A stretch of DNA of 64,000 nt, from NCBI RefSeq assembly GCF_023228165.1, contig NZ_JALOBS010000002.1, positions 124,001 through 188,000 on the forward strand, written 5' to 3'. The stretch is from Methylomonas sp. GTDB taxonomy: Bacteria > Pseudomonadota > Gammaproteobacteria > Methylococcales > Methylomonadaceae. Within the stretch, counting starts at the first letter, position 1. Each line of letters starts with the position of its first letter. A model generated the notes under the pieces. The model did not search any database, was not told where the DNA came from, and saw only the letters and a program-made list of their open reading frames with translations. Of the stretch, positions 18,211 through 27,457 are shown piece after piece. The translations under genes and the position numbers were made by a program.

Positions 18211-20563
18211 CTGGTTCTCACGTTTTTCGATTAAATCCAAACTGTTTTCCATTATTCTGGTTTCCAGCCTTTTCGCGATGCTGTTTGCCTTTATGATTCT
18301 GTTTGCCACCAACGTCACCGAGGTTAAGCGTAAGGCTATGGAAGACTTCTCGGCCGCGGCCAATCTGATTGCCAATCGCAGTATTGCTGCAGTCATGTTC
18401 GATGACCCCGCTCTGGCCAGAGAGAACCTGTCGCCCTTAACCAAATTGCCTGATTTTAAGAGCGCCTGCGTATATGGCAAACAACAGCAACTGTTTGCTG
18501 AATTAGCGAGCAACCTTACACCTTGTCCGCTACGCTCAAATCAACTGCATACTCGGGTGGACCAACTGACCCTATTAGTCTACCAACCCATGACCCAGGA
18601 TCAGGAACGGATTGGCGGCATTCTAATCGAGGCCGACTTAAGTGGGGCCTTAATTCGGCAATTACAATTTGTCAGTCTGGTTTTAGTGGTCTTATTTATT
18701 GCCATAGTTGGTTCGTTTTTAATGACCATGCCGCTACTCAACCGGGTAGCCAAGCCAATTACTTTATTGGCGAAGACGGCGCAAAAAATCGGCCTGAACC
18801 ATGATTATTCGGTTCGAGCCAATAAACACAGTGAGGACGAAATCGGCATTCTGGTGGATTCCTTTAACAGCATGCTTGAGACCATAGAGAACAAAAACAA
18901 CAGCCTCCTGGCCTTAAAAAATAACTTTCAGGCCTTATACGATAACAATCCCACTATGGTGTTCGACCTGAGTCTAACCGGTCAAATTCAGTCGGTGAAT
19001 CAATTCGGAGCCAAACAAATCGGGCTTGGTGCCAATCAATTCATAGACATGTCCATCTTCAGCTTTACCCATCCCGAGGATATTGTTGATAGCCGTAGTT
19101 TTTTCAATAACTGCGTAGCTCATCCTCATCAAGTCCAAAAACAAGAAGTGCGTTTGATCTGCCAAAACGGCAACATAATCTGGGTCAGACAGACGGCCAG
19201 ACTGGTGGATACCACGCAAAACCTGCAACACCTATTGTTGGTGTGCGAAGACATTACCGAAACCCGTCGCCTTGCCGATAAAATCGCTTACCAAGCCAGC
19301 CACGACGAACTCACGGGATTAACCAACCGCAGGCAATTTGACGAACATATCCAAACACTGGTTGATCAAGCCCAAGCCGATAACAGTATTCACGTCATGT
19401 GTTATCTTGATTTGGATCAATTCAAGGTCGTGAACGACACCTGCGGCCACTTGGCGGGTGACGAATTATTGCGCCAACTGGGCGAATTATTACGCCAGCA
19501 GGTACGGAAAACCGATGTGCTGGCGCGTTTAGGCGGTGATGAGTTCGGCATTTTGATGTCGCATTGCAACATAGAGCAAGCATTGCTCACCTCTGAAAAG
19601 CTGCGTACTTCAATTTGCGATTTTCAATTTGCCTGGGATAACCGTAGTTTCAGCATTAGCGTCAGCATCGGCATCGCCGCAATCACCCGCACCAGCGGTA
19701 ATGCCGTGGACATACTAAAAGAAGCTGATGCGGCTTGTTACGCCGCCAAGGAAAAGGGCCGTAACAGAATACATATCTTCAGTTCAAGCGATGAACAATT
19801 GGCTGAACGCCAAGGTGAAATGCAGTGGGTAGAAAAAATTCGCTTGGGTATAGAGGAGAACCGCTTCCAATTGTATGGACAATTAATTGTACCTACCATG
19901 CATATCGAAGAAGGCTTACACTTTGAAACTTTGCTACGCTACCGCGACGAACATGGCAATATTATTCCGCCGGGCGCATTTTTACCTGCCGCCGAACGCT
20001 ACAATATTGCTCCCGCATTGGACAGATGGGTCATCAGTAATTTGTTCGAGTATCTAAGTAGCACGCCCGGATTTATCGAGCGCCTGGAACTTTGTTCCGT
20101 CAACTTATCTGGACTATCCTTATCGGATGAAACCATGTTGGATTTCATAAGTAAACAATTCCGCAAATGGCAAATACCCACGTATAAAATTTGCTTTGAA
20201 ATCACTGAAACAGCGGCTATAAGCAATCTATCCTACGCTAAACAATTTATCGACACATTGCGTAAAAAAGGCTGCCTGTTTTCATTGGATGATTTTGGCA
20301 GCGGCTTATCCTCGTTCGCTTATTTAAAAAATTTGCCGGTGGATTTTCTGAAAATTGACGGTTTGTTTGTAAAGGATATTCTGGAAGACAAAATAGACTG
20401 GACCATGGTCAAAGCCATTAACGAAGTAGGTCATGTTATGAATAAAAAAACCATTGCCGAATTTGTAGAAAACCAAAACATTTTCGAATTACTGAAAACA
20501 CTGGGCGTTAACTATGCGCAAGGCTACGGCATCGCCCAGCCAGTACCATTAAGGGAGCTTTGA
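18203..20563 (+). CDS. Membrane diguanylate cyclase/phosphodiesterase (CHASE8-HAMP-PAS-GGDEF-EAL)
   Basis: Likely makes or breaks cyclic di-GMP at the inner membrane in response to a periplasmic signal. Membrane helices are at about residues 12-34 and 153-175, with a CHASE8-like periplasmic domain between. HAMP (about 178-230), PAS (about 238-360), GGDEF (about 370-530) and EAL (about 545-786) follow. The active site RLGGDEF and the inhibitory I-site RKTD five residues before it are intact. The EAL domain keeps ETLLR, EITET, LDDFGSG and LKIDG. The ATG at 18203 is better spaced from GGGAGG than the ATG at 18197. Confidence 0.92.
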   Translation: MNSWFSRFSIKSKLFSIILVSSLFAMLFAFMILFATNVTEVKRKAMEDFSAAANLIANRSIAAVMFDDPALARENLSPLTKLPDFKSACVYGKQQQLFAELASNLTPCPLRSNQLHTRVDQLTLLVYQPMTQDQERIGGILIEADLSGALIRQLQFVSLVLVVLFIAIVGSFLMTMPLLNRVAKPITLLAKTAQKIGLNHDYSVRANKHSEDEIGILVDSFNSMLETIENKNNSLLALKNNFQALYDNNPTMVFDLSLTGQIQSVNQFGAKQIGLGANQFIDMSIFSFTHPEDIVDSRSFFNNCVAHPHQVQKQEVRLICQNGNIIWVRQTARLVDTTQNLQHLLLVCEDITETRRLADKIAYQASHDELTGLTNRRQFDEHIQTLVDQAQADNSIHVMCYLDLDQFKVVNDTCGHLAGDELLRQLGELLRQQVRKTDVLARLGGDEFGILMSHCNIEQALLTSEKLRTSICDFQFAWDNRSFSISVSIGIAAITRTSGNAVDILKEADAACYAAKEKGRNRIHIFSSSDEQLAERQGEMQWVEKIRLGIEENRFQLYGQLIVPTMHIEEGLHFETLLRYRDEHGNIIPPGAFLPAAERYNIAPALDRWVISNLFEYLSSTPGFIERLELCSVNLSGLSLSDETMLDFISKQFRKWQIPTYKICFEITETAAISNLSYAKQFIDTLRKKGCLFSLDDFGSGLSSFAYLKNLPVDFLKIDGLFVKDILEDKIDWTMVKAINEVGHVMNKKTIAEFVENQNIFELLKTLGVNYAQGYGIAQPVPLREL

Positions 20564-20571
20564 GAAACAGC

Positions 20572-22710
20572 ATGCGCTACCGACCCCAACTACGGTTAAT
20601 GCAGTCTTTGTTGCTGAGTTTTATGGGCAGTGTTGCGCATGCGCAGCATGACATGGATGACTTAATGGCGTTATCGCCAGCACAACTCGCCGATATTTCC
20701 GTCAGCATCGCTTCCGGCACGATGAAAAGTCTATCCCACTCGGCAGCCGTAACCAGTGTCATCACCGCGGAACAAATCAAGGCCATGGGCGCCACCGAAC
20801 TGCATGAAATCCTCGAAACCATACCCGGCATGCACGTCACCATCCAGCCTGTCACCAATGATTACAATTACAGCATGCGCGGCATCCGCAACGACACCAA
20901 TTCGGAAGTGTTGATGATGATGAACGGCACCCGTTTTTCAGTACCGTATCAAGGCACCCACATGCCCGGCATGATCATTCCGGTTCAAAACATTCAGCGG
21001 GTGGAAGTTATCAGAGGCCCGGGTTCAGCGTTATATGGCGCGGACGCGTTTGCCGGTGTCATCAATATTGTGACCAAGAAAGCCGCGGATTTGGACGGTG
21101 TTACCGTCGGCGCGCGCGGCGGCAATGCGGACACCAAAAGCAGTTGGGGCCAATACGGCGGACAATGGCAAGGCTGGGATGTCGCGGCCAGTTTGCAATA
21201 TAGCCATAATGGAGCGGACCCCGATCGGATTATTCAAGCCGATGCATTAACGGGCACCGGCTTTTCGTCAGCACCCGGCCCCATGCAAACCCAGAACGAA
21301 CGTTGGAATGGCCACCTGAATTTACAACGCAAACACTGGGATTTGGGATTCTGGGCCTTTAACGAAGCGGATGGCGGCTTTCGCGCGGGTACGGCCGGCG
21401 CATTGGACAACAAAGGCAAACTAAATGGCAGCAACTACTTAGCGGACGTGCACTACTCAACTGAAGACGATTTGGAAGACTGGGAGTTACAGCCGCATGC
21501 CAGCTTTTTGCATACCGACGTCAATGCCAACATCTACAATACCCCACCCGGCTCTGTCTTACCTATAGACTCGAGCGGTAATGTCACCGATCAGTTAGCA
21601 CTAACCAAAGGCTTGGTGACTTTTCCCGACGGTATGCGCTTCAATACCGGCGTCAAAAACACGGTCGTTAATTTCGAGCTGACCAGCATTTATAAGGGCT
21701 TTACAGATCATTTGCTTCGCTTGGTTAGCGGCTACCGCTACGAAGAAATGAATACCCAGGAAGCGCGTAATTTCGGCGTAGGCGTTATTGATGGCGCCAG
21801 TTTAAAGCCGAATGCTGTTAATTTAGCAAGCGGCTTACAAAACTTAACCGGCACTCCTTATACTTTTATCGGCGACCATCATAGAGACATTTGGTCCATG
21901 GCCATACAAGATGAATGGCAAATAGCTACTGACTGGCATTTAACCACCGGTTTACGCTATGACCATTATTCGGACTTTGGCAGTACCTGGAATCCACGAG
22001 CAGCATTAGTTTGGGACATTAACCCCAAACTAACCGGCAAAATCCTCTACGGACAAGCCTATCGGGCACCGAGTTTTCTGGAACAGTATCAGCAAAACAG
22101 CCCATTATTTACCGGCAGCCCCAGCTTGAAACCTGAAACCATAGAAACAACCGAGCTGGCCTTTGACTATCGACCAACCAATAACCTCAGAACAACGTTA
22201 AACCTGTTCCATTATCAAATCAAGGACTTAATTGGCGGCGAGCTCGTGACGCAAGGCGCGCCCCTGACTGAAACGAACACGGAAGGTCAACAAGCCTACG
22301 GCAGCGAATTTGAATGGGACTGGAAGTTTCTGCCGGAATGGAATTTGCGCGGTAATTATGCCTGGCAATACGCCCGAAACGAAGCAAACCTCCGTCGCGT
22401 CAGCAACGTGCCGGAACATCACGTTTATAGTGCGCTGGCTTGGAATTTTATGCCCAAATGGCAGATTCAAACCCAAATCAACTGGGTTGGCCACCGCCTG
22501 AGCAGTCCTGGCGATACCAGAACCTTGCCTGATTACGAAACCATAGACCTGACTTTAAACGCCAAACGCTTGTTCGGGCATCTGGATTTAACCGCGTCGG
22601 CGCGTAATTTATTCGATAGTCATGGCCGGGAAGCAGCGGTCAGCAGTTACCCGAATAATCTGCCGATACCCGGCCAAACCTTTTACTTCGAAGCATCGGT
22701 GCATTTTTAA
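20572..22710 (+). CDS. TonB-dependent outer membrane receptor
   Basis: Ligand-gated outer-membrane beta-barrel driven by TonB. The ATG at 20572 gives a signal peptide ending AHA; a TTG at 20560 is the alternative. A plug domain follows (about residues 40-165, with SVITAEQI, LHEILETIPGM and the VEVIRGPGSALYGADAFAGVINI region), then the barrel, ending in aromatic FYFEASVHF. 712 residues. Its substrate is unknown. It directly follows the GGDEF-EAL gene, so uptake and c-di-GMP signalling appear linked. Confidence 0.9.
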   Translation: MRYRPQLRLMQSLLLSFMGSVAHAQHDMDDLMALSPAQLADISVSIASGTMKSLSHSAAVTSVITAEQIKAMGATELHEILETIPGMHVTIQPVTNDYNYSMRGIRNDTNSEVLMMMNGTRFSVPYQGTHMPGMIIPVQNIQRVEVIRGPGSALYGADAFAGVINIVTKKAADLDGVTVGARGGNADTKSSWGQYGGQWQGWDVAASLQYSHNGADPDRIIQADALTGTGFSSAPGPMQTQNERWNGHLNLQRKHWDLGFWAFNEADGGFRAGTAGALDNKGKLNGSNYLADVHYSTEDDLEDWELQPHASFLHTDVNANIYNTPPGSVLPIDSSGNVTDQLALTKGLVTFPDGMRFNTGVKNTVVNFELTSIYKGFTDHLLRLVSGYRYEEMNTQEARNFGVGVIDGASLKPNAVNLASGLQNLTGTPYTFIGDHHRDIWSMAIQDEWQIATDWHLTTGLRYDHYSDFGSTWNPRAALVWDINPKLTGKILYGQAYRAPSFLEQYQQNSPLFTGSPSLKPETIETTELAFDYRPTNNLRTTLNLFHYQIKDLIGGELVTQGAPLTETNTEGQQAYGSEFEWDWKFLPEWNLRGNYAWQYARNEANLRRVSNVPEHHVYSALAWNFMPKWQIQTQINWVGHRLSSPGDTRTLPDYETIDLTLNAKRLFGHLDLTASARNLFDSHGREAAVSSYPNNLPIPGQTFYFEASVHF

Positions 22711-22720
22711 ACGAGCCTTT

Positions 22721-23128
22721 TTATAACGTCAGTTGACGGATCGCATCCAATAAACTGGCGACCATCCTTCTGCTTACCCAGGCTTCACCGCGACTAATCG
22801 CCTGAACCAAACGAAAGCTGTAATACTGTAAGTCTTGCAATTCCTGAAAGCCTTTTGCACCGCATAGCAAACACCGCAGCACGCATTCCTGAGCCATTTG
22901 TTCCCCGACAATTATTAAGCTCGCCGAAGGCAACGTCTTAACCAACAGCCGAATGTAATCATGGGTCTGTTCTCCGCGAAATGCATAACTCAGGAAAACC
23001 AGCTCCGGCTGTAGTTGTTCCAAAGCGTTGAGTGCCTGAATTTCATCGGTGCGACAATTCAGATCTGCTTCAACCTCGGCCAAACAGGCCGAAATTTGCC
23101 CAGTATTATCAATTACAAGAATCTTCAT
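22721..23128 (-). CDS. Receiver-like (pseudo-REC) protein
   Basis: A 135-residue single-domain protein with a response-regulator fold pattern: MKILVIDN at the start (acidic Asp7), helices, then ELVFLSYAF where the phospho-acceptor aspartate should be. Position 47 is Ser, so normal phosphorylation is not expected. A later SLIIVGEQ and CGAKGFQEL follow the receiver pattern. It converges with the TonB-receptor gene and ends 10 bp from it. Function is unknown; it may bind a partner without phosphotransfer. Confidence 0.65.
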   Translation of the reverse strand: MKILVIDNTGQISACLAEVEADLNCRTDEIQALNALEQLQPELVFLSYAFRGEQTHDYIRLLVKTLPSASLIIVGEQMAQECVLRCLLCGAKGFQELQDLQYYSFRLVQAISRGEAWVSRRMVASLLDAIRQLTL

Positions 23129-23233
23129 CCAGGTTCAAGGTAAAGCCCAAGCGTTATAGACTCATCGTTAAGAAGGTAAATCAAACATTCTTCAATCCGC
23201 TCAATCAAACTAAAAAATGACCGTTAAGACAGG

Positions 23234-24010
23234 CTAGTGATTCGAGACATCAACAAAACCGTGTAATCCACGTTTTGAATCTACCGCTAACCAGTCGGTT
23301 AAGTATTGCAGTTCTTCGGTTTTTTGCAATTCATCCAGGCTTTTTTTATTTTTCAGCAACCGAAATGCATTGGATAACACTTTGTAATTCTCCCCCACAA
23401 TCCCTGCCCGCCTTAAACCTACGATGTTAAGCCGATAATGTTTGGCCGGCCTGCCTCCGATGAGCATAAAGGGAATGACATCCATATTAATTCCGGTGGT
23501 GCCCTGCACGATCGCATAAGACCCAATCCGGCAGAACTGATGTACCACAACAGCACCGCCCATAAAGACGTTATTACCGACCTCTACATGGCCGCCGATT
23601 GCCACATTATTAGCAAAAATAGTTTTGTCGCCAACCCGGCAATCGTGCGCGACATGGCTATTATTCATAAAATAACAATCGGAACCAATTTTGGTCGACT
23701 CCGACGGTTTAGTAGCCCGATGAGCGGTAAACCCTTCCCTGAAGGCATTATTGTTACCAATTTCCAACCAAGATTCGGTTTGCGGGTCAAATCCCAAGTC
23801 TTGCGGCAATCCGCCTAACACCGCATGCGGATGTAAAATGTTACCTTCGCCCATTTTTACCCAACTGTGGACGATAGCGTGAGCGCCAATCCGACAATTG
23901 GCACCTATGACTGCTCCGTCCTCTATCACAGCAAAGGGTCCAACACTTACGTTGGCAGCTAATTGGGCATTAGGCCCCACACAAGCTAAAGGATGAATGA
24001 GATCTGACAT
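23234..24010 (-). CDS. lpxA: LpxA-like acyl-ACP:UDP-GlcNAc O-acyltransferase
   Basis: Hexapeptide-repeat acyltransferase for the first step of lipid A synthesis. The left-handed beta-helix repeats run to about residue 190, then a helical C-terminal domain follows. The catalytic region NSHVAHDC matches the His pair of E. coli LpxA (NAHIAHDC), and VHQFCRIG is conserved. 258 residues. It lies with xerD and ogt rather than lpxD-fabZ-lpxB, so it may be a second copy with different acyl preference. The enzyme type is clear; the paralogue idea is inference. Confidence 0.83.
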   Translation of the reverse strand: MSDLIHPLACVGPNAQLAANVSVGPFAVIEDGAVIGANCRIGAHAIVHSWVKMGEGNILHPHAVLGGLPQDLGFDPQTESWLEIGNNNAFREGFTAHRATKPSESTKIGSDCYFMNNSHVAHDCRVGDKTIFANNVAIGGHVEVGNNVFMGGAVVVHQFCRIGSYAIVQGTTGINMDVIPFMLIGGRPAKHYRLNIVGLRRAGIVGENYKVLSNAFRLLKNKKSLDELQKTEELQYLTDWLAVDSKRGLHGFVDVSNH

Positions 24011-24013
24011 GAA

Positions 24014-24901
24014 CTAACCCCTAGGATGAAATTTTGTATGTAATTCTTTCAAGCGATGCTGCGCGATATGGGTATAAATTTGAGTGGTCGATAGATCCGA
24101 ATGCCCCAATAGCAACTGCACTACCCTTAAATCCGCGCCATGATTAAGCAGATGAGTAGCAAATGCATGTCTTAAGGTATGTGGCGATAAATGTTTGTCA
24201 ATACCAGCTTGTTTGGCATAACGTTTGATGATATGCCAGAACGCCTGCCGGGTCATGCAACTCCCACGCGTAGTGACAAATACGTAATCACTTTGCCTGT
24301 TACCCAAAATGTCTTGCCTGGCGCCCGGCAAGTAGTGCTCCAACCATTTCATAGCTTCTTCGCCAACCGGCACTAGCCTTTCCTTTTCGCCTTTGCCAGT
24401 AATTCGGATGCAGCCCTGCCGAAAATTGACCTGCTGAAAGGTGATTTCGACCAATTCCGAGACCCTAAGCCCGGCGGCATACAACAATTCCAACATGGTG
24501 CGATCTCTAAACCCTAAGGGGTGCACTGTTTCCGGGATTTGCAACAGCCTTTCAACATCCTCCTCCGACAATGAATCCGGTAACAACCGACCTACATGAG
24601 GAGCATCGATCAATTGAGTTGGATCCATAATCAGCTGATTTTCGCGCACGCAATAACCGTAAAAGCGCCGTAAGCTGGATAGCATCCGCGCGGAAGAGCG
24701 ACTGCTGTTTCCTTGACTTTGCCGATATAGCAAAAAACGTGAAATATCGATTTCGCCGACTTCTAGAAGCCCCTGATTTTTTAGCCACCTATCAAACTGG
24801 GTCAAATCGCTACCATAGGCAGCCAAGGTATTATCGCTAAGCCCAAACTCCAACCACAAGGCATTTAAAAAAGCTTCAATACTTTTAGCTGAACCGCTCA
24901 C
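24014..24901 (-). CDS. xerD: Site-specific tyrosine recombinase XerD
   Basis: Acts with XerC at dif to resolve chromosome dimers. The N-terminal SAM-like domain covers about residues 1-90. The catalytic set is complete: Arg in AAGLRVSEL, Lys in TGKGEKERLVPV, His and Arg in SPHTLRHAFATHL, His in LLLGHSDL, and Tyr in STTQIYTH. 295 residues, the usual length. It overlaps ogt by 4 bp and is followed 3 bp later by the lpxA-like gene. Confidence 0.94.
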   Translation of the reverse strand: MSGSAKSIEAFLNALWLEFGLSDNTLAAYGSDLTQFDRWLKNQGLLEVGEIDISRFLLYRQSQGNSSRSSARMLSSLRRFYGYCVRENQLIMDPTQLIDAPHVGRLLPDSLSEEDVERLLQIPETVHPLGFRDRTMLELLYAAGLRVSELVEITFQQVNFRQGCIRITGKGEKERLVPVGEEAMKWLEHYLPGARQDILGNRQSDYVFVTTRGSCMTRQAFWHIIKRYAKQAGIDKHLSPHTLRHAFATHLLNHGADLRVVQLLLGHSDLSTTQIYTHIAQHRLKELHTKFHPRG

Positions 24902-25407
24902 TTGACAAACTCAAACATACTGCGTTCATATGCCAAGAGCTGACGCTTTAACTCTATCATTTCTCCCTGACTTTGACCCATAAATCCGCCGATCCCGTTT
25001 TTGGATACCACTCGATGACAGGGAATAATACCGGCATAAGGATTATTTTTACAGGCTTGTGCTACTGCCCGTGGCCCGGAGCCCAATTTATCGGCTAAAG
25101 CCGAATAGCTGATTACATCTCCAAAAGGAATGTTCAATAACGCTTGCCAGATCTTTTGACTATATGCAGTCCCCCGCTCTAAAAGCTGCACTTCGAGTAA
25201 ACAGCGACGGGGATCCATCAAATATGCCCTGACCTGCTTAACAAAAGTCGACTCATCACAGATATTTCGATCAATAGCCGTTTGCCATGAGGCATCGATA
25301 ATAACGTCACCTATTCTCGTCAAAACCAATTCAGCGTTTAGAACGGGGACTCTATGTTCTATTTGCCTACCAAACGTTTCATGTTGCCAAACAATCTGAA
25401 TCGACAT
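24898..25407 (-). CDS. ogt: Methylated-DNA--protein-cysteine methyltransferase
   Basis: Suicide DNA repair protein that takes alkyl groups from O6-alkylguanine. The acceptor Cys is in GIIPCHRVV (about residue 134), and the helix-turn-helix ALADKLGSGPRAVAQA precedes it. The 169-residue length fits Ogt. Its stop overlaps the xerD start by 4 bp. Confidence 0.92.
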   Translation of the reverse strand: MSIQIVWQHETFGRQIEHRVPVLNAELVLTRIGDVIIDASWQTAIDRNICDESTFVKQVRAYLMDPRRCLLEVQLLERGTAYSQKIWQALLNIPFGDVISYSALADKLGSGPRAVAQACKNNPYAGIIPCHRVVSKNGIGGFMGQSQGEMIELKRQLLAYERSMFEFVK

Positions 25408-25427
25408 AGTTTCCCAACCTTACAGGC

Positions 25428-25455
25428 AAAAAAAAGGCAGCTAAACGCCGCCTTT
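25428..25455 (-). terminator. Rho-independent terminator of the rpsP-rplS operon
   Basis: On the minus strand a 9-bp stem (AAAGGCGGC / GCTGCCTTT with one G-T wobble, 5-nt loop) is followed by a run of eight Ts. It begins about 45 bp after the rplS stop and just before ogt. Confidence 0.88.
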
Positions 25456-25499
25456 TATGGAACGATTCGCCAATAGCACGAACCCGTTTTAAATTTGAA

Positions 25500-25847
25500 T
25501 CAGGATAGTTTTTCTTTGATCCGTGCGGCTTTACCGGTCAGGTCGCGCAGATAATACAATTTGGCACGACGCACATCACCGCGGCGTTTCACTTCGATGC
25601 TACCCACTGAAGGACTGTGTGTTTGGAATACGCGTTCAACACCAACACCGTGAGAAATTTTTCTGACAGTGAACGCTGAGTTTAAGCCCCGATTGCGTTT
25701 GGCAATGACAATACCTTCAAACGCCTGCAGCCTTTCCCGTGTGCCTTCAACTACCCGTACTTGTACGACCACAGTATCGCCAGGTCCAAATGCCGGCACG
25801 TCTTTTTTCAGCTGAGCCGCTTCCAATTCTTCAATAATTTTACTCAT
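25500..25847 (-). CDS. rplS: 50S ribosomal protein L19
   Basis: Ribosomal protein at the subunit interface. Family motifs DVPAFGPGDTVVVQVRVVEG, RLQAFEGIVIA and RRGDVRRAKLYYLRDL are clear. The ATG at 25847 gives 115 residues and overlaps the trmD stop by 8 bp; a GTG two codons upstream is less likely. Last gene of rpsP-rimM-trmD-rplS, followed by a strong terminator. Confidence 0.97.
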   Translation of the reverse strand: MSKIIEELEAAQLKKDVPAFGPGDTVVVQVRVVEGTRERLQAFEGIVIAKRNRGLNSAFTVRKISHGVGVERVFQTHSPSVGSIEVKRRGDVRRAKLYYLRDLTGKAARIKEKLS

Positions 25848-26601
25848 TACCACACCCTAATTTATCAACTTCAGTTTTAAATTCACTCAGCAAAGCCTGT
25901 TGCTCTGCGGTTAATTGTATTTTTTCCAGCAAATCCGGCCGCCTCAACCAAGTCCGCCCCAAGGATTGCTTCATCCGCCAGTGCTTGATGGCCGCATGAT
26001 TTCCGCCCATCAATACGCCCGGCACGTTACCCAGATCACTTTGCTCAGGCCGGGTATAGTGCGGACAGTCCAACAAGCCATCGTAGTGCGAATCCTGTTT
26101 GGCGGATTCTTCATCGCCCAACACCCCCGGAATCAAACGAGTTACCGCATCTACCACGATTAATGCCGCCAGTTCGCCACCACTAATCACATAATCTCCC
26201 AAAGACCACTCTTCATCGCACACCTCAGCGATAAAGCGTTCATCTATACCTTCGTAACGGCCGGCAATCAAAATCAATTGTTCCGATGTACTGGCTTCCT
26301 GCAACAATTGCTGAGAAATTAATTTGCCTTGCGGGCTTAAACAAATCACCCTTCGACGGACGGAGTGGGCATGCAGTTTCGCTGCATCGACCACATCCAG
26401 CAAGGGCTGGTATTTCATTACCATCCCAGGACCGCCACCGTAAGGTCGGTCATCTACCGTTTTATGTCTATCATGGGTGAAATCGCGAGGATTCCAAACC
26501 GCCAGATCGACTAGGCCATTTTCAATCGCCTTGCCGGTAACACCGTAACCAGCGGCGTTCATTACCATTTCAGGAAACAGGCTGACAACGTCAAAACGCA
26601 T
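25840..26601 (-). CDS. trmD: tRNA (guanine-N1)-methyltransferase TrmD
   Basis: SPOUT-class methyltransferase that forms m1G37 in tRNAs and prevents frameshifting. The knot region is visible in YEGIDERFI and WSLGDYVISGGELAAL, and the N-terminus is FDVVSLFPEM. 253 residues. It lies 6 bp after rimM and overlaps rplS by 8 bp. Confidence 0.97.
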   Translation of the reverse strand: MRFDVVSLFPEMVMNAAGYGVTGKAIENGLVDLAVWNPRDFTHDRHKTVDDRPYGGGPGMVMKYQPLLDVVDAAKLHAHSVRRRVICLSPQGKLISQQLLQEASTSEQLILIAGRYEGIDERFIAEVCDEEWSLGDYVISGGELAALIVVDAVTRLIPGVLGDEESAKQDSHYDGLLDCPHYTRPEQSDLGNVPGVLMGGNHAAIKHWRMKQSLGRTWLRRPDLLEKIQLTAEQQALLSEFKTEVDKLGCGNE

Positions 26602-26607
26602 TCGGCA

Positions 26608-27117
26608 TCAAAAATCCGGATCCCAATCAACGACCATCAAGCCGGCATTAAGATCAATATTCAACACGGTATGCTGCTGCAAAAATGGGATTAAACGCTC
26701 GATATCTCCATCCACAACCACCAAAACATCGTTGGCTCCGGTTTCCAGCAGGTGATCGACCACGCCAAGCAGTATGCCTTCTTGCGTTTTGACTTTCAGT
26801 CCAACCAAGTCTGCCCAGTAGTATTCGCCCGGCTTTGGTTTTGGCAACTGTTGCTTACTGATAAAAATCTTCCAGCCCATCAAAGCCAGCGCGGCATCGC
26901 GATCCGTGATCCCGTCCAATTCCGCCACAACGGTATTACCCTGGCGCTGCCCGCCGGTAACCTTGATTTCTCTGGTTTGATTATTTTTCTGCAATATCCA
27001 TGGTGAATACTGCAAAATGTTCTCGCGAGGCTCCGTAAACGAAAATACTTTTACCAACCCCTTTACACCAAAAACGCCGGAAACTTCTCCAGCGTTCAGA
27101 AAATCACTGCTTGGCAA
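26608..27117 (-). CDS. rimM: Ribosome maturation factor RimM
   Basis: Assists 30S head assembly by binding S19. The opening GEVSGVFGVKGLVKVFSFTEP and the PRC-barrel segment YYWADLVGLKV are recognisable. 169 residues. It is 5 bp downstream of rpsP and 6 bp upstream of trmD. Confidence 0.95.
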   Translation of the reverse strand: MPSSDFLNAGEVSGVFGVKGLVKVFSFTEPRENILQYSPWILQKNNQTREIKVTGGQRQGNTVVAELDGITDRDAALALMGWKIFISKQQLPKPKPGEYYWADLVGLKVKTQEGILLGVVDHLLETGANDVLVVVDGDIERLIPFLQQHTVLNIDLNAGLMVVDWDPDF

Positions 27118-27122
27118 ATTGC

Positions 27123-27374
27123 TTAAGCGGCAGCTTTGCTGGCGTCTTTGATCAATCTTGCAACGCGATCCGATGGTTGCGCGCCATTGGATTGCCAGTA
27201 TTGAACGCGATCAGTATCCAGAACCAATCTTTGCTCACCGCCGCGCGCCAAGGGATTAAAGAAACCCAACCGCTCGATATAACGACCGTCGCGACTGTTT
27301 CTGCTATCAGTAACTACAACGTGATAAAAAGGGCGATTTTTGGCGCCACCTCTGGACAAACGAATGCTTACCAT
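27123..27374 (-). CDS. rpsP: 30S ribosomal protein S16
   Basis: Small-subunit assembly protein. Signatures are MVSIRLSRGGAKNRPFYHVVVTD and the GRYIERLGFFNP segment. 83 residues. First gene of the rpsP-rimM-trmD-rplS operon, 83 bp downstream of ffh. Confidence 0.97.
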   Translation of the reverse strand: MVSIRLSRGGAKNRPFYHVVVTDSRNSRDGRYIERLGFFNPLARGGEQRLVLDTDRVQYWQSNGAQPSDRVARLIKDASKAAA

Positions 27375-27457
27375 TTGAATACCTTGAACATTGAATCAAA
27401 ATTTAATTAAACCATTTTACGCGATTTTCGCCAGAAAGAAAGCAAAAATTACAAAAC

